Positions 54,612 to 63,300 of a DNA stretch of 64,000 bases are shown here, one piece after another; positions within the stretch are counted from its first letter, which is position 1, and each line of letters opens with the position of its first letter. The stretch covers positions 821,001-885,000 of the forward strand of contig NZ_CP159403.1 in assembly GCF_040500525.1 (NCBI RefSeq), given 5' to 3'. The translations under genes and the position numbers were made by a program. Under the pieces are notes generated by a model, which worked only from the letters and a program-made list of their open reading frames with translations, was not told where the DNA came from and did no database searches. The DNA is from Azospirillum formosense. Lineage in GTDB: Bacteria; Pseudomonadota; Alphaproteobacteria; Azospirillales; Azospirillaceae.

Positions 54612-56237
54612 TCAGCCGCGCCGTCCCAGGAAGGCGGCGAACGGCGGCAGGACCAGCGTCCGCCCGTCCGCGCTGACCTCGGGAACCGGCGCTCCCGGCG
54701 GGCGCGGCAGGTCGAGCGCCGCCATCGGCGGCTTGCGCTTCAGCGCGTATTCCGCCGGCCGGTCGGACAGGTTGAAGACGGCCAGCAGCTCCTCGCCCTC
54801 CGCCGCGCGCTCGAAGGCCAGGACGCTGCCGGCCTCCTCCACCGCCGCCACGCCGCCGTGGGTCAGCGCCGGATGGCGGCGGCGCAGGCGCAGCGCGGAC
54901 CGCCAGACGTCGAGCGGACTGCCGGCGCGCCGCTCCTGCGCGTCCACCGCCAGGGCATGATGGGGTTCCGCCACCGGCAGCCAGGTCTCGACCGCGCTGG
55001 AGAAGCCGGCGTTGGCGGCGCCGGACCGCCAGGGCATCGGCGTGCGGCTGCCGTCGCGCCCCTGGAAATCCGGCCAATAGGCGATGCCGAAGGGGTCGCG
55101 CAGTTCCTCCGGCCGCAGCGCCGCGTTGGGCAGCGCCAGCTCCTCCCCCTGATAAAGGCAGACGGTGCCGGGCAGCGTGGCGAACAGCGTGGCCAGCAGG
55201 GCGTTGAAGCGCTCCGGATCGGCGCCGGGCGGCAGCCAGCGGCTGGCGGCGCGCTCGACGTCGTGGTTGGAGAAGCTCCAGCAGATCGCCTCGGGCTGCG
55301 GCGTGCCGGTCAGCGCCCCGGCGAAGTTCCGGGCGGTGAAGGGCTGCTTGGCCAGCGACAGGGTGTAGGCGGCGTGCAACCCCTGCGGCCCGCAATAGGC
55401 GGCGATGCGCCGCGCGGCGCCCGGCTGGCTCGACAGCTCGCCCAGCAGCACCCGGTCGGGATAGCGATCGACCACGGAGCGCAGCCGACCCAGCACGGTG
55501 TGGATGGCCGGATGCATCATGTCGTAGAGATGCTGCTGAAGGCCGAAGAGCTTGGCCGGCGGCTCCGCCCCGCTCCAGGCCGCCGCGGGGTTGGAGCGGA
55601 GCTGCGGGTCATGGGCGAAGAAGTCCACCGCGTCGATGCGGAAGCCGTCCACCCCGCGCTCCAGCCAGAAAGCGGCGGTGTCGTCGAGCGCCTGGAGAAC
55701 CGCCGCGTCGTGCAGGTTCAGGGCGGGCTGGCTGGACAGGAAATGGTGCAGGTAATACTGCCGCCGCCGCGGCTCCCAGGTCCAGGCGGGACCGCCGAAC
55801 ACCGACAGCCAGTTGTTGGGCGGCGTGCCGTCGGGGCGCGGGTCGGCCCAGACGTACCAGTCGGCGAACTCGCCGCCGCGCGACCGGCGGCTGGCGCTGA
55901 ACCAGGGGTGCGCGTCGGAGGTGTGGCCGCAGACCAGATCGAGGATCACCTTCAGCCCGTGGCCGTGCGCCGCCTCGATGATCCGGTCGACCGTCTCCAG
56001 CCGGCCCATGCGCGGATCGACCGCCCGGTGGTCGGCGATGTCGTAGCCGAAATCCTTTTGCGGCGACGGGTAGAAGGGGCTGATCCACACCCCCTGCACG
56101 CCGAGCGACGCCACATGGCCGAGGCCGTCCAGCACGCCGTCCAGATCGCCCCAGCCGTCGCCGTTCGCGTCGAGGAAGCTGAGGGGATAGATCTGGTACA
56201 GCGCGGCACCGCGCAGCCACGAAGACGCCTGGGACAT
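54612..56237 (-). CDS. GH13 alpha-glucosidase
   Basis: A 541-residue alpha-amylase-superfamily enzyme. The family regions are seen: DLVCGHTSDAHPWF (region I), GFRIDAVDFFAHD (region II, catalytic Asp near 200), LLGELSSQ (region III, acid-base Glu) and FSNHDVERA (region IV). The pattern fits alpha-1,4/1,6-glucosidases that act on short oligosaccharides. No signal peptide, so it is cytosolic. ATG 56237 (MSQASSWLRG) is preferred over 56252. Confidence 0.9.
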   Translation of the reverse strand: MSQASSWLRGAALYQIYPLSFLDANGDGWGDLDGVLDGLGHVASLGVQGVWISPFYPSPQKDFGYDIADHRAVDPRMGRLETVDRIIEAAHGHGLKVILDLVCGHTSDAHPWFSASRRSRGGEFADWYVWADPRPDGTPPNNWLSVFGGPAWTWEPRRRQYYLHHFLSSQPALNLHDAAVLQALDDTAAFWLERGVDGFRIDAVDFFAHDPQLRSNPAAAWSGAEPPAKLFGLQQHLYDMMHPAIHTVLGRLRSVVDRYPDRVLLGELSSQPGAARRIAAYCGPQGLHAAYTLSLAKQPFTARNFAGALTGTPQPEAICWSFSNHDVERAASRWLPPGADPERFNALLATLFATLPGTVCLYQGEELALPNAALRPEELRDPFGIAYWPDFQGRDGSRTPMPWRSGAANAGFSSAVETWLPVAEPHHALAVDAQERRAGSPLDVWRSALRLRRRHPALTHGGVAAVEEAGSVLAFERAAEGEELLAVFNLSDRPAEYALKRKPPMAALDLPRPPGAPVPEVSADGRTLVLPPFAAFLGRRG

Positions 56238-56311
56238 GAGGACCCTCCACAAGAGACTCGTGGAAAGGGTCCACCCATAGCCCTAACGATCGGTTACCGA
56301 GCCGGTTTTGG

Positions 56312-56623
56312 TCACGGCTTCCGAGCGCCCGGCGATGGCGTCAGGCGCAGCCAGGGCGCCCAGGCCTGCCGTACGGCGTCGCTCCACATCCGCATCGGCG
56401 CCGTCCACAGGGCCAGCATCGGGTTGGCGTTGGCGAGGGCCGGGTTGAGCAGCGGGTTGGCCGAGGCCAGCAGCGCCGGCCCCATCATCCCGCGCAGCGC
56501 GTCGAAGGACGGCGTGGCGGTGATCTGGATGGCGATCGTCTCGGCCCCGCGCTCCGGGTCGTCCCGGTGCAGGATCTGGATGTCCAGGTTCGGCAGGGCG
56601 GCGGTCAGCTTGGTCTCGTCCAT
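56312..56623 (-). CDS. Hypothetical protein
   Basis: A 103-residue protein without recognised domain. An Ala/Leu/Asn/Pro-rich segment (LLASANPLLNPALANANPML) is followed by an amphipathic helix (MWSDAVRQAWAPWLRL), which recalls small phasin- or granule-associated proteins, but this is only a resemblance. The ATG has AAGAGG eight nt upstream. It lies between the GH13 gene and divergent topoisomerase IB. Confidence 0.6.
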   Translation of the reverse strand: MDETKLTAALPNLDIQILHRDDPERGAETIAIQITATPSFDALRGMMGPALLASANPLLNPALANANPMLALWTAPMRMWSDAVRQAWAPWLRLTPSPGARKP

Positions 56624-56768
56624 CGTCCTCTTCCCTTCGGTGCCGGCGGGTGGCTTGGCCGGGGCCATGGTCGCCGAACGGCGCGCCCGCCGCAACCATG
56701 CAACCAAAACGCGGCGCCGATGTTTCACGCTGGCAGCCGATGGGCTGGCAACCGATGGGGATTCCAGC

Positions 56769-57887
56769 ATGGACGGAGCGATGGTCACCGATCCCCGCAC
56801 CGACGCGGAAGAGGCCGCGGCCTGCGCCGGGCTGAGCTATGTCTGCGACGACGAGCCGGGCATCCGGCGACGCCGCGCCGGCAAGGGCTTCTCCTACCGG
56901 TGGCCCGACGGCACGCGGGTGACCGAGGAGGACACGCTGCAGCGCATCCGCAAGCTGGCGATCCCGCCGGCCTACCGCGGCGTCTGGATCTGCCCGGACC
57001 CGGACGGCCACCTCCAGGCCACCGGCCGCGACACGCGCGGGCGCAAGCAGTACCGCTACCACCCGCGCTGGACCGAGATGCGCGAGGGCACGAAGTTCGG
57101 GCGCATGCTCGACTTCTGCCGGGCCCTGCCGGCCATCCGCCGTCAGGTGGACAGCGACCTCGCCCGCCGCGGCCTGCCGCGGGAAAAGGTGCTGGCCGCC
57201 GTGGTCCGGCTGCTCGAAACCACGCTGATCCGGGTCGGCAATGAAAGCTACGCGCGCGAAAACAGCAGCTATGGCCTGACCACCCTGCGCGACGACCACG
57301 CCGACATCGAGGGGTCGGAAATCCGCTTCACCTTCAAGGGCAAGTCCGGGAAGGAATGGAACGTCGCGTTGAAGGACCGCCGGCTGGCCCGCGTCGTCCG
57401 CGCCTGCCGCGACGTGCCGGGGGACGAGCTGTTCCAGTACATGGACCGCGACGGGCAGCGCCACGCGGTGAGTTCCGGCGACGTGAACGAGTATCTGCGC
57501 GCCGCCACCGGACAGGACTTCACCGCCAAGGACTTCCGCACCTGGGCCGGCACCGTCCTGGCCGCCATGGCGCTGCGGGAGTTCGAGAGTTTCGACAGCG
57601 CCGCCAAGGCCAAGCGCAACGTCACCCACGCCATCGAGCAGGTGGCCGCCCGCCTCGGCAACACCGCCAGCGTCTGCCGCAAGAGCTACGTCCACCCCGA
57701 GATCCTGGACGCCTATCTGGAGGGCAACCTGCTGGACTCCCTGACCCGCGAGGTGGAGACCGAGCTGCGCGAGGAGCTTCCCGAGCTGGAGGCCGAGGAG
57801 GCCGCCGTTCTCGCCTTCCTGCGCGGCCGGCTGGAGCGCGAGCGCCGGTCCCGCGCCAGCGAGGGCCGGCGGCGGCGCGCCGCGTAG
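56769..57887 (+). CDS. DNA topoisomerase IB
   Basis: A 372-residue poxvirus/bacterial-type topoisomerase IB that relaxes supercoils through a 3'-phosphotyrosine link. An N-terminal domain (LSYVCDDEPGIRRRRAGKGFSY) precedes the catalytic domain with RVGNESYARENSSYGLTTLRDDH, the Arg/Lys set FKGKSGKEW, KDFRTWAGT and the nucleophilic Tyr in VCRKSYVHPEIL. A Glu/Arg-rich tail ends it. Such enzymes are scattered among proteobacteria. The ribosome site is weak; an alternative ATG lies at 56781. Confidence 0.92.
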   Translation: MDGAMVTDPRTDAEEAAACAGLSYVCDDEPGIRRRRAGKGFSYRWPDGTRVTEEDTLQRIRKLAIPPAYRGVWICPDPDGHLQATGRDTRGRKQYRYHPRWTEMREGTKFGRMLDFCRALPAIRRQVDSDLARRGLPREKVLAAVVRLLETTLIRVGNESYARENSSYGLTTLRDDHADIEGSEIRFTFKGKSGKEWNVALKDRRLARVVRACRDVPGDELFQYMDRDGQRHAVSSGDVNEYLRAATGQDFTAKDFRTWAGTVLAAMALREFESFDSAAKAKRNVTHAIEQVAARLGNTASVCRKSYVHPEILDAYLEGNLLDSLTREVETELREELPELEAEEAAVLAFLRGRLERERRSRASEGRRRRAA

Positions 57888-57890
57888 GGT

Positions 57891-58880
57891 CTAGGACTCC
57901 GGCTGGTCCTGGCTGGACAGGCCGTCACCCCAGTCCAGCCGGCGCGCGGCCTTGAAGGCGGCGCCGTCGCGCTTGCCGAGAATCCGCTCCGTTTGAGCAC
58001 CATCCTGGCCGCAGAGCTTGAAGCCGATGCGTCCGTTCCCGGCGTTCCAGGGCGGCGCGATGATGCGGGCCTCGGGGCGGGCGCCCGGCTGGCGGGAGGC
58101 GGCGACGTAGACGAACTTCTCGTCTTCCCACGGCACCTCCGCCCCCTTGGCCATGCGGTGCAGACGCGAGCGGGCGACCCGGCGGGAGAAATGGCACCAG
58201 TCCGGCGGCGCCAGCGGGCAGGCGGCGCTGTGCACGCAGGGCGCCACCAGATGGGCGCCGGCGGCGACCAGCCGCTCCCGCGCCCGGACGATCCGCGCCC
58301 AGCCGGCGGGCGTGCCGGGCTCCACGATCAGCAGCGTCCCGGCGGTGAGCGACCACAGCCGGTCGACCAGCCGGTCGCGCGCCGGCTCCGCCAGCTCGTC
58401 CAGCACATAGGCCAGGGTCACCAGATCGCGCGGCTCCAGACCGGGCAGGTCGCCCGTGGCGTCGCCGGCCCGCCATGCGATCCGCGCGGGCGCCGCCGCT
58501 TGCGACAGCGTCTCGCCGACCGCGCGGATGGCCGGACTGCCCTCGACCAGCAGGGCGTCGTCCAGGCTCGGCCAGCGGTCGGACGCCGCCCACAGCGCCG
58601 TTCCCGGCCCGGCCCCGACGTCCAGCGCGGTCACCGGTGCGAAGTCGGGAAGCGCCTCGGCCACCGCCTCCATGCTGGAGCGGACGGCGGCGAAGGTGGC
58701 CGGCAGGCGGGTGGCGAGATAGGCCCGCGCCGCCAGATCGTCCGACAGGTGGAAGCGCCCGTCCCGCACCTCCGCCCGGTAGCGCTGGGAGAGGCGGTCC
58801 GCCGCGCGCTTCAGGTCGGACAGGGCGATGCCGTCGAGCGCGCGATCCACCGCATGGCGGAGCGAGGGGGGAAGTTCCAT
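57891..58880 (-). CDS. Rsm22-family ribosomal-assembly methyltransferase-like protein
   Basis: A 329-residue protein of the Rsm22 family, known from mitoribosome small-subunit assembly. SAM-binding motif I is VTALDVGAGPGTALWAA near residue 88. The Cys-rich CVHSAACPLAPPDWC, plus FKLCGQDG near the C terminus, match the family's four-Cys metal or Fe-S site. Its exact rRNA target in bacteria is unknown. It lies 122 nt downstream of the chemoreceptor gene on the same strand and converges on topoisomerase IB. Confidence 0.85.
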   Translation of the reverse strand: MELPPSLRHAVDRALDGIALSDLKRAADRLSQRYRAEVRDGRFHLSDDLAARAYLATRLPATFAAVRSSMEAVAEALPDFAPVTALDVGAGPGTALWAASDRWPSLDDALLVEGSPAIRAVGETLSQAAAPARIAWRAGDATGDLPGLEPRDLVTLAYVLDELAEPARDRLVDRLWSLTAGTLLIVEPGTPAGWARIVRARERLVAAGAHLVAPCVHSAACPLAPPDWCHFSRRVARSRLHRMAKGAEVPWEDEKFVYVAASRQPGARPEARIIAPPWNAGNGRIGFKLCGQDGAQTERILGKRDGAAFKAARRLDWGDGLSSQDQPES

Positions 58881-58947
58881 GGATCCGGAAGGGGGCAGGC
58901 GTGGTCGTCGTCTCGCCTGTTAGCACGCCGCCCGCCCCCCGCACATA

Positions 58948-58998
58948 GACAAATCAGGGAACGGGACAAATCAGGGAACGCGACAAAACAGGGAGCGG
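58948..58998. repeat. 17-bp tandem repeat, three copies
   Basis: Two near-identical copies of gacaaatcagggaacgg (58948-58964, 58965-58981, differing at the last base) and a diverged third (58982-58998) lie between the chemoreceptor stop and the Rsm22-family start. They are non-coding. The 17-bp period suggests slippage-prone DNA, possibly variable between strains. Confidence 0.85.
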
Positions 58999-59002
58999 GC
59001 GG

Positions 59003-61006
59003 CTACGCCCGCACCTGCCGGAGGAAATCGTCCACCGCGCCGTTCAGGGTGCCGGCCAGTTCCGACAGGCGGTCGGCCGCCCCCATCATGGCGTCGGCGG
59101 AGCGCCCGGTGTCCACCGCCACCCGGCTGACGTCGCCGATGTTCGACGACACGTCGGTGTTCATGCACTCCACGATGCGCACGTTGTGGGTGATCTCCGA
59201 GGTGGCCTGACGCTGCTGCTCGACCGCCGCGGCGATGCCGGACACGCTCTCGCCGATCACGGCGATGGTGGAGCCGATGCGGTCGATGGCCTCCACCACC
59301 CCCATCGTCGACCGCTGGATGCCGTGCACCAGCGTGGCGATCTCCTCCGTCGAGGCGGCGGTCTGGGAGGCGAGCGCCTTCACCTCGGTGGCGACGACGG
59401 CGAAGCCCTTGCCGGCGTCGCCGGCCCGCGCCGCCTCGATGCTGGCGTTGAGCGCCAGCAGGTTGGTTTGCTGGGCGATGGCGGTGATGATGGCGACCAC
59501 CTCGCCGATCTTCTGGGCGGAGTCCGACAGGCCCTTGGTCAAGCCGTCGGCGCGCCGGGATTCGGCGACGGCGTCCTCCGCCACGCTGCGCGACTGGGCG
59601 ATCTGTTGCCCGATCCCGTCGATGGAGGCGGACAGCTGCTCGCTGGCCGAGGCCACGGCGCCGACGTTGCTGGTCGCGGTGCCGGCGGCGTCAGCGGCGG
59701 CGCGGGTGCGCTGCGCGGTGTCCGACGCCATGCCGGCGACCGCGCGGGCGGAACCGGTGACCTCCGCCGCCGCCACGGACAGCGACCCGGCCACCGCCTG
59801 GACGGTGCGCTCCAGCCCATCGGCCAGTGTCGCCATCAGGGCTCGGCGTTCCTGCTCGGCGCGGCGTTCCTGGTCGCGGCGGGTCTCCTCCGCCCGCTGG
59901 CGGGCGTCCAGCGCGTCGCGGAAGGCCTCGACCGCGCCGTGGATGTCGGCGATCTCCCGCAGCGGCGAGGGGCGCAGAGGCACCGCGCTTTCACCGCGGA
60001 TCAGCGCCTGGAGCGCCCGGCTGGCGTCGCGCACCGGCTGCATGATGAAGCGGTAGCCCAGCAGCATGTTCACGCCGCCGATCAGCCCGATCAGCAGGAA
60101 AGCGCCCAGCGCGATGAGCGTCAGCCGGTCGAGCACCGCGGTCAGCGCCGCCGCCCCCTCCTGGCTGCGCGCGGTCACCGCGTCGGACGCGGCGTTCATC
60201 CCCTGCACCAGCCCGTCGACCAGCGTGCGGACCTCCTGGTTGTGGGCGTGGGCGTCGGTGGTCAGGCGCAACGTTTCGGTGCGCTGAGCGAAGGCCTCGT
60301 CGAGCGCGGCGAAGGACGCGATGTCGTCGGCGACGCTCTCGAACTCGTCGGACGACGGCAGATGCCGGCGCAAATCCATGGCCTTCACCATGTGCTCGCG
60401 GAATTGGCGCAGGTCGTTGCCGACCGCCGGCGGGTAGAGCTGGGACGGCAGGCGGGTCAGCAGGAACTTGGCGTCGCGGATCGTCGAGAAGAGCGTGGCG
60501 AGCGCCTGCTCGTCCGCCGGCTGGGTCGTCGCGCGCATCGCCGCGGACAGGCCCCGGGCGATGTCGCCGGACAGGCTCTCCGCGCGGCTGATGTTGAAGC
60601 CGAATTTCCTGTCCAGCGCCTCCACCTTGGCGCCGATGGCCGCGGCCTCCCGGCTCGCCGCGACCGCCTTGGCGACGGTCTGGGCGATCTCCGGCGCGGC
60701 GTTGGCCGACATCCGCGCGGCGTGGGCATCCAGGCCGGACAGCGCGTCGGCCCGCGTCGCCTCGTCGGCGCTGGCGATCACCGCCTCGCCGAGCTTGGCG
60801 AGCCGTTCGGCCTCCAGGGCGATCCGCTGGTTCTCGGCCACCCGCTGCGCCAGTTCGGCGTTGCCGTCGGCGATGCGGGTCGCCTCCATGGCGGTCATGC
60901 CGCCCAACACCGCCAGAGCGGCCACCACGACGCCCGCAATCAGGCAATCCACCAGAACGACTTGAAAGGTCGAGCGTTTTGCCCGCTCACCTGCACCGGA
61001 TACCAT
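59003..61006 (-). CDS. Methyl-accepting chemotaxis protein
   Basis: A 667-residue chemoreceptor. Membrane segment one (about 16-38) and two (about 295-318) flank a helical periplasmic domain of about 250 residues that resembles the HBM-type bimodular sensors. A HAMP-like linker ([20 protein letters not shown]) leads to the signalling domain with the CheA/CheW hairpin around [19 protein letters not shown]. The ligand is unknown. ATG 61006 has GAGG seven nt upstream; a GTG at 61012 is an alternative. Confidence 0.9.
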   Translation of the reverse strand: MVSGAGERAKRSTFQVVLVDCLIAGVVVAALAVLGGMTAMEATRIADGNAELAQRVAENQRIALEAERLAKLGEAVIASADEATRADALSGLDAHAARMSANAAPEIAQTVAKAVAASREAAAIGAKVEALDRKFGFNISRAESLSGDIARGLSAAMRATTQPADEQALATLFSTIRDAKFLLTRLPSQLYPPAVGNDLRQFREHMVKAMDLRRHLPSSDEFESVADDIASFAALDEAFAQRTETLRLTTDAHAHNQEVRTLVDGLVQGMNAASDAVTARSQEGAAALTAVLDRLTLIALGAFLLIGLIGGVNMLLGYRFIMQPVRDASRALQALIRGESAVPLRPSPLREIADIHGAVEAFRDALDARQRAEETRRDQERRAEQERRALMATLADGLERTVQAVAGSLSVAAAEVTGSARAVAGMASDTAQRTRAAADAAGTATSNVGAVASASEQLSASIDGIGQQIAQSRSVAEDAVAESRRADGLTKGLSDSAQKIGEVVAIITAIAQQTNLLALNASIEAARAGDAGKGFAVVATEVKALASQTAASTEEIATLVHGIQRSTMGVVEAIDRIGSTIAVIGESVSGIAAAVEQQRQATSEITHNVRIVECMNTDVSSNIGDVSRVAVDTGRSADAMMGAADRLSELAGTLNGAVDDFLRQVRA

Positions 61007-61130
61007 CTCCACACCTCATCCGCAGCGTTCCCCCGAACTCTTCGTTCTTCCGGATGGATCGCGCGGGGCGGTTCCTCCGGGGCTTTATCGTTTGAGTACC
61101 TATATGCTCGGGGATGTGGGTGTGAGGCTA

Positions 61131-61174
61131 TTGTGGAAAACCGAAGACGGCGCCCGACCGTCCGGTGGGCGCCG
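61131..61174 (-). terminator. Intrinsic terminator after the lytic transglycosylase gene
   Basis: CGGCGCCCGACCG-tc-CGGTGGGCGCCG (61148-61174) forms a 12-bp stem with one bulge. On the minus strand it is followed by GTCTTCGGTTTTCC. It ends about 46 nt beyond the transglycosylase stop and insulates it from the chemoreceptor gene. Confidence 0.6.
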
Positions 61175-61219
61175 CCTCTGGTTGTTGCCGATGCTGCGAA
61201 ACGGGAACGGACGAAGCCG

Positions 61220-62299
61220 TTACAGGCCGGCGCCTTCTCCGCCGGCCAGGGCGACGCAGACGCGGTCCCGGCCCTCCAGGCTGCCGCAGCCGCCGCTGCG
61301 CTGGGACACGAAGCGGATGACCACCCGCTCGCCCTTGCCGACAGCGTGGGGCGGCAGCATCGCCTCGGCGACCAGGGTTTCCACCGTCCGGGACGGCGTC
61401 CGTCCGGAGCGTGCCGCGGCCGGCGCGTCGCGGTCGGTGGCGGCGACGAACTCCGCGGGCGGGCGAGCCTCGCCGCGCCCCATGGGCTCCACCACGAACG
61501 GGGCCGGGCGGGGCTCCAGAGCGGCCACGGCAACCGGTGCCGGGGCGGCCGGGGTCTGCGGCACCGGCGCCACCGGTTCCGGGACCACCGCGGCGACGGC
61601 GACCGGTTCCGGAGCCGCCGGCTTGGCGGCGGGCTTGGCGGCCACCGCCACGGGCGGCGGCGTGGGAGCGCTCGCCGGAACGATGGCGACCTCGATCGCG
61701 CTGGCGCCCGCCGCCTGCGACGGTTCGCGGGGCGCCACGCCGCGAAGGTTCGGCGTCAGGGCCGCGATGTACATCCGGGTTTCCCGCGGCAGCCTCTGCT
61801 TGCCGGCGAGGTGCGAGGCGTAGCAGGCCGGGCCGCAATTGTAGGCGGCGAGGAAGCCCGGCGCGCCGAACAGGTCGTACATCTCCCGCAGATAGGCGGT
61901 GCCGGCCAGGATGTTGTCGCGCGGATCGGACGGATCGGACCCCAATCCGTATTGCGTGCGCATCATGTCGTAGGTGCCGGGCATCACCTGCATCAGCCCG
62001 ATGGCGCCGGCATGGCTGGTGATGGTGCGGCCGTTCACGACGGAGCGTCCGCCGCTCTCGCGCATCATCACGGCCCTAATCCACTTCTCCGGCACGTCGA
62101 ACCGTTCCGACGCCTCGCGGATGTGGGGGACCCAGCGGCCGAGCGGGTCCTTCGGATCAATCGGAACCTCGGCCACCTCCGGGGCCTTGACGACAAGCTC
62201 CGCCGTTTCCGGAGCGTTCGAGGCGCAACCCGCCAAGCCGAGGGCGAGAATCAGGGCGGCACCGGCGGCGCGGGCCGCGGTGAAGTCGCGATAAGCCAC
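61220..62299 (-). CDS. Lytic transglycosylase lipoprotein (SLT family)
   Basis: A 359-residue enzyme with a lipoprotein signal (MAYRDFTAARAAG..., lipobox LAGC, Cys25). The SLT/MltC-type domain (about 55-180) has the catalytic Glu in MMRESGG, then SHAGAIGLMQVMPGTY and YNCGPACYASHLAG. A Pro/Ala/Val-rich linker of about 110 residues leads to a Cys-containing C-terminal segment. GTG 62299 is chosen because it gives a normal-length signal; a TTG at 62326 would add nine residues. It cleaves peptidoglycan from the outer-membrane side. Confidence 0.86.
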   Translation of the reverse strand: MAYRDFTAARAAGAALILALGLAGCASNAPETAELVVKAPEVAEVPIDPKDPLGRWVPHIREASERFDVPEKWIRAVMMRESGGRSVVNGRTITSHAGAIGLMQVMPGTYDMMRTQYGLGSDPSDPRDNILAGTAYLREMYDLFGAPGFLAAYNCGPACYASHLAGKQRLPRETRMYIAALTPNLRGVAPREPSQAAGASAIEVAIVPASAPTPPPVAVAAKPAAKPAAPEPVAVAAVVPEPVAPVPQTPAAPAPVAVAALEPRPAPFVVEPMGRGEARPPAEFVAATDRDAPAAARSGRTPSRTVETLVAEAMLPPHAVGKGERVVIRFVSQRSGGCGSLEGRDRVCVALAGGEGAGL

Positions 62300-62326
62300 G
62301 AGGAGGGGTCCGTGCTGGTTGCACAA

Positions 62327-62583
62327 AGATCGAAAGCGTTACCCTCTCTTTGCGATGTAATGGTGCCGGCTGTCAAGCAACAAGGCGGGTGTAATGTCCT
62401 GATTTTACGGCCTTTCCCTTTTTCATAGCCCATTGGAATGGTTTTCAGCCAAATGCTGTTCATCCGTATTGGCCCTTTTTCTGCCCCATTTGGCACTGTC
62501 GCCGTCTTTGCGGATGCAGGCGAGAGACCCATTCCTGTCACGCCCGGAACTTGCGGTCCGATTGCAGCGCCTCCCGCAACCGC
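62327..62583. other. Divergent intergenic region before the TetR gene
   Basis: No gene is seen. A perfect minus-strand TTGACA (around 62380) lacks a good -10 at normal spacing. The region is moderately AT-rich with several T-runs and must contain the transglycosylase promoter. Confidence 0.45.
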
Positions 62584-62625
62584 TTGACTTTCCTGAGGCC
62601 ATTCCATATTGAATGAACGTTCATT
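62584..62625 (+). promoter_or_regulatory. TetR-gene promoter with overlapping palindromic operator
   Basis: TTGACT (62584-62589), a 17-nt spacer and TATTGA (62607-62612) are followed at once by the perfect palindrome AATGAACGTTCATT (62612-62625), which overlaps the -10 end and start point. Autorepression by the downstream TetR protein is the natural reading. It lies 16 nt before the ATG. Confidence 0.65.
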
Positions 62626-62640
62626 TATAGACGTCCGCCG

Positions 62641-63300
62641 ATGCCCGACAGCTCTCCCCTTCCCCCGTCCCGCCGGTCCCGGCGCAAGGAGGCCCGCCCC
62701 GCCGAGGTGATCGAGGCGGCGCGCGACCTGTTCATCTCGCGCGGATTTGCCGCAACCAAGCTGGAGCATGTCGCCCGCAAGGCCGGGGTCAGTGTCGGAC
62801 TGCCCTACCTCTATTTCGAGAACAAGGAAGGGCTGTTCAAAGCGGTCGTCCGGCAATCCATCCTGCCGCAGTTCCAGATGGGCGAGGACCTGCTGGACAG
62901 CTTCACCGGCACCAGCGAGGAGTTCCTGCGCGGCCTCGCCCGCGGCTTCTGGGAGATGGAGCAGAGCCCCAACGCCGGGCTGTCGAAGCTGGTCATCGCC
63001 GAGGCGCAGAACTTCCCCGACCTCGCCCGCTTCTACATGGAGGAGGTCGTCCTGCGCGGCCGGCGCTTCTTCGCGCGCATCCTGCGCCGCGGCATCGAGC
63101 GCGGGGAGTTCCGGCCCGTCGACGTCGAGCAGATGGCCCGCGTCATCGCCGCCCCGCTCAGCATGCTCTCGCTGTGGAACCACTCTCTGCGCCCCTTCGA
63201 GCCGGACCCCGCCGCGGCCTCCGCCGAATCCTACCTCGACGCCTATCTCGACCTCGTCCTCAACGGGCTGAGGGCCGAACCCAAGGACCGCACCCGATGA
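62641..63300 (+). CDS. TetR-family transcriptional regulator
   Basis: A 219-residue repressor of the TetR/AcrR family. The HTH is in RDLFISRGFAATKLEHVARKAGV, followed by SVGLPYLYFENKEGLFKAV. The C-terminal helical domain binds an unknown ligand. Its stop overlaps the start of an RND-efflux adaptor gene (ATGA), and a perfect palindrome sits on its promoter, so it probably controls the efflux operon and itself. Confidence 0.92.
   Translation: MPDSSPLPPSRRSRRKEARPAEVIEAARDLFISRGFAATKLEHVARKAGVSVGLPYLYFENKEGLFKAVVRQSILPQFQMGEDLLDSFTGTSEEFLRGLARGFWEMEQSPNAGLSKLVIAEAQNFPDLARFYMEEVVLRGRRFFARILRRGIERGEFRPVDVEQMARVIAAPLSMLSLWNHSLRPFEPDPAAASAESYLDAYLDLVLNGLRAEPKDRTR

Noticed and set aside
54858..56768. 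In-frame upstream extension of the topoisomerase IB gene by over 600 codons
   Set aside because: It is antisense to the GH13 glucosidase and a small gene with its own ribosome site; the topoisomerase family begins near 56769.
58948..58998. A CRISPR-like array
   Set aside because: The 17-bp units are directly adjacent with no unique spacers; they are a simple tandem repeat.
59186..62428. A 1080-codon plus-strand frame across the chemoreceptor and transglycosylase
   Set aside because: Both underlying minus-strand genes have clear domains, and the long frame crosses their intergenic terminator.
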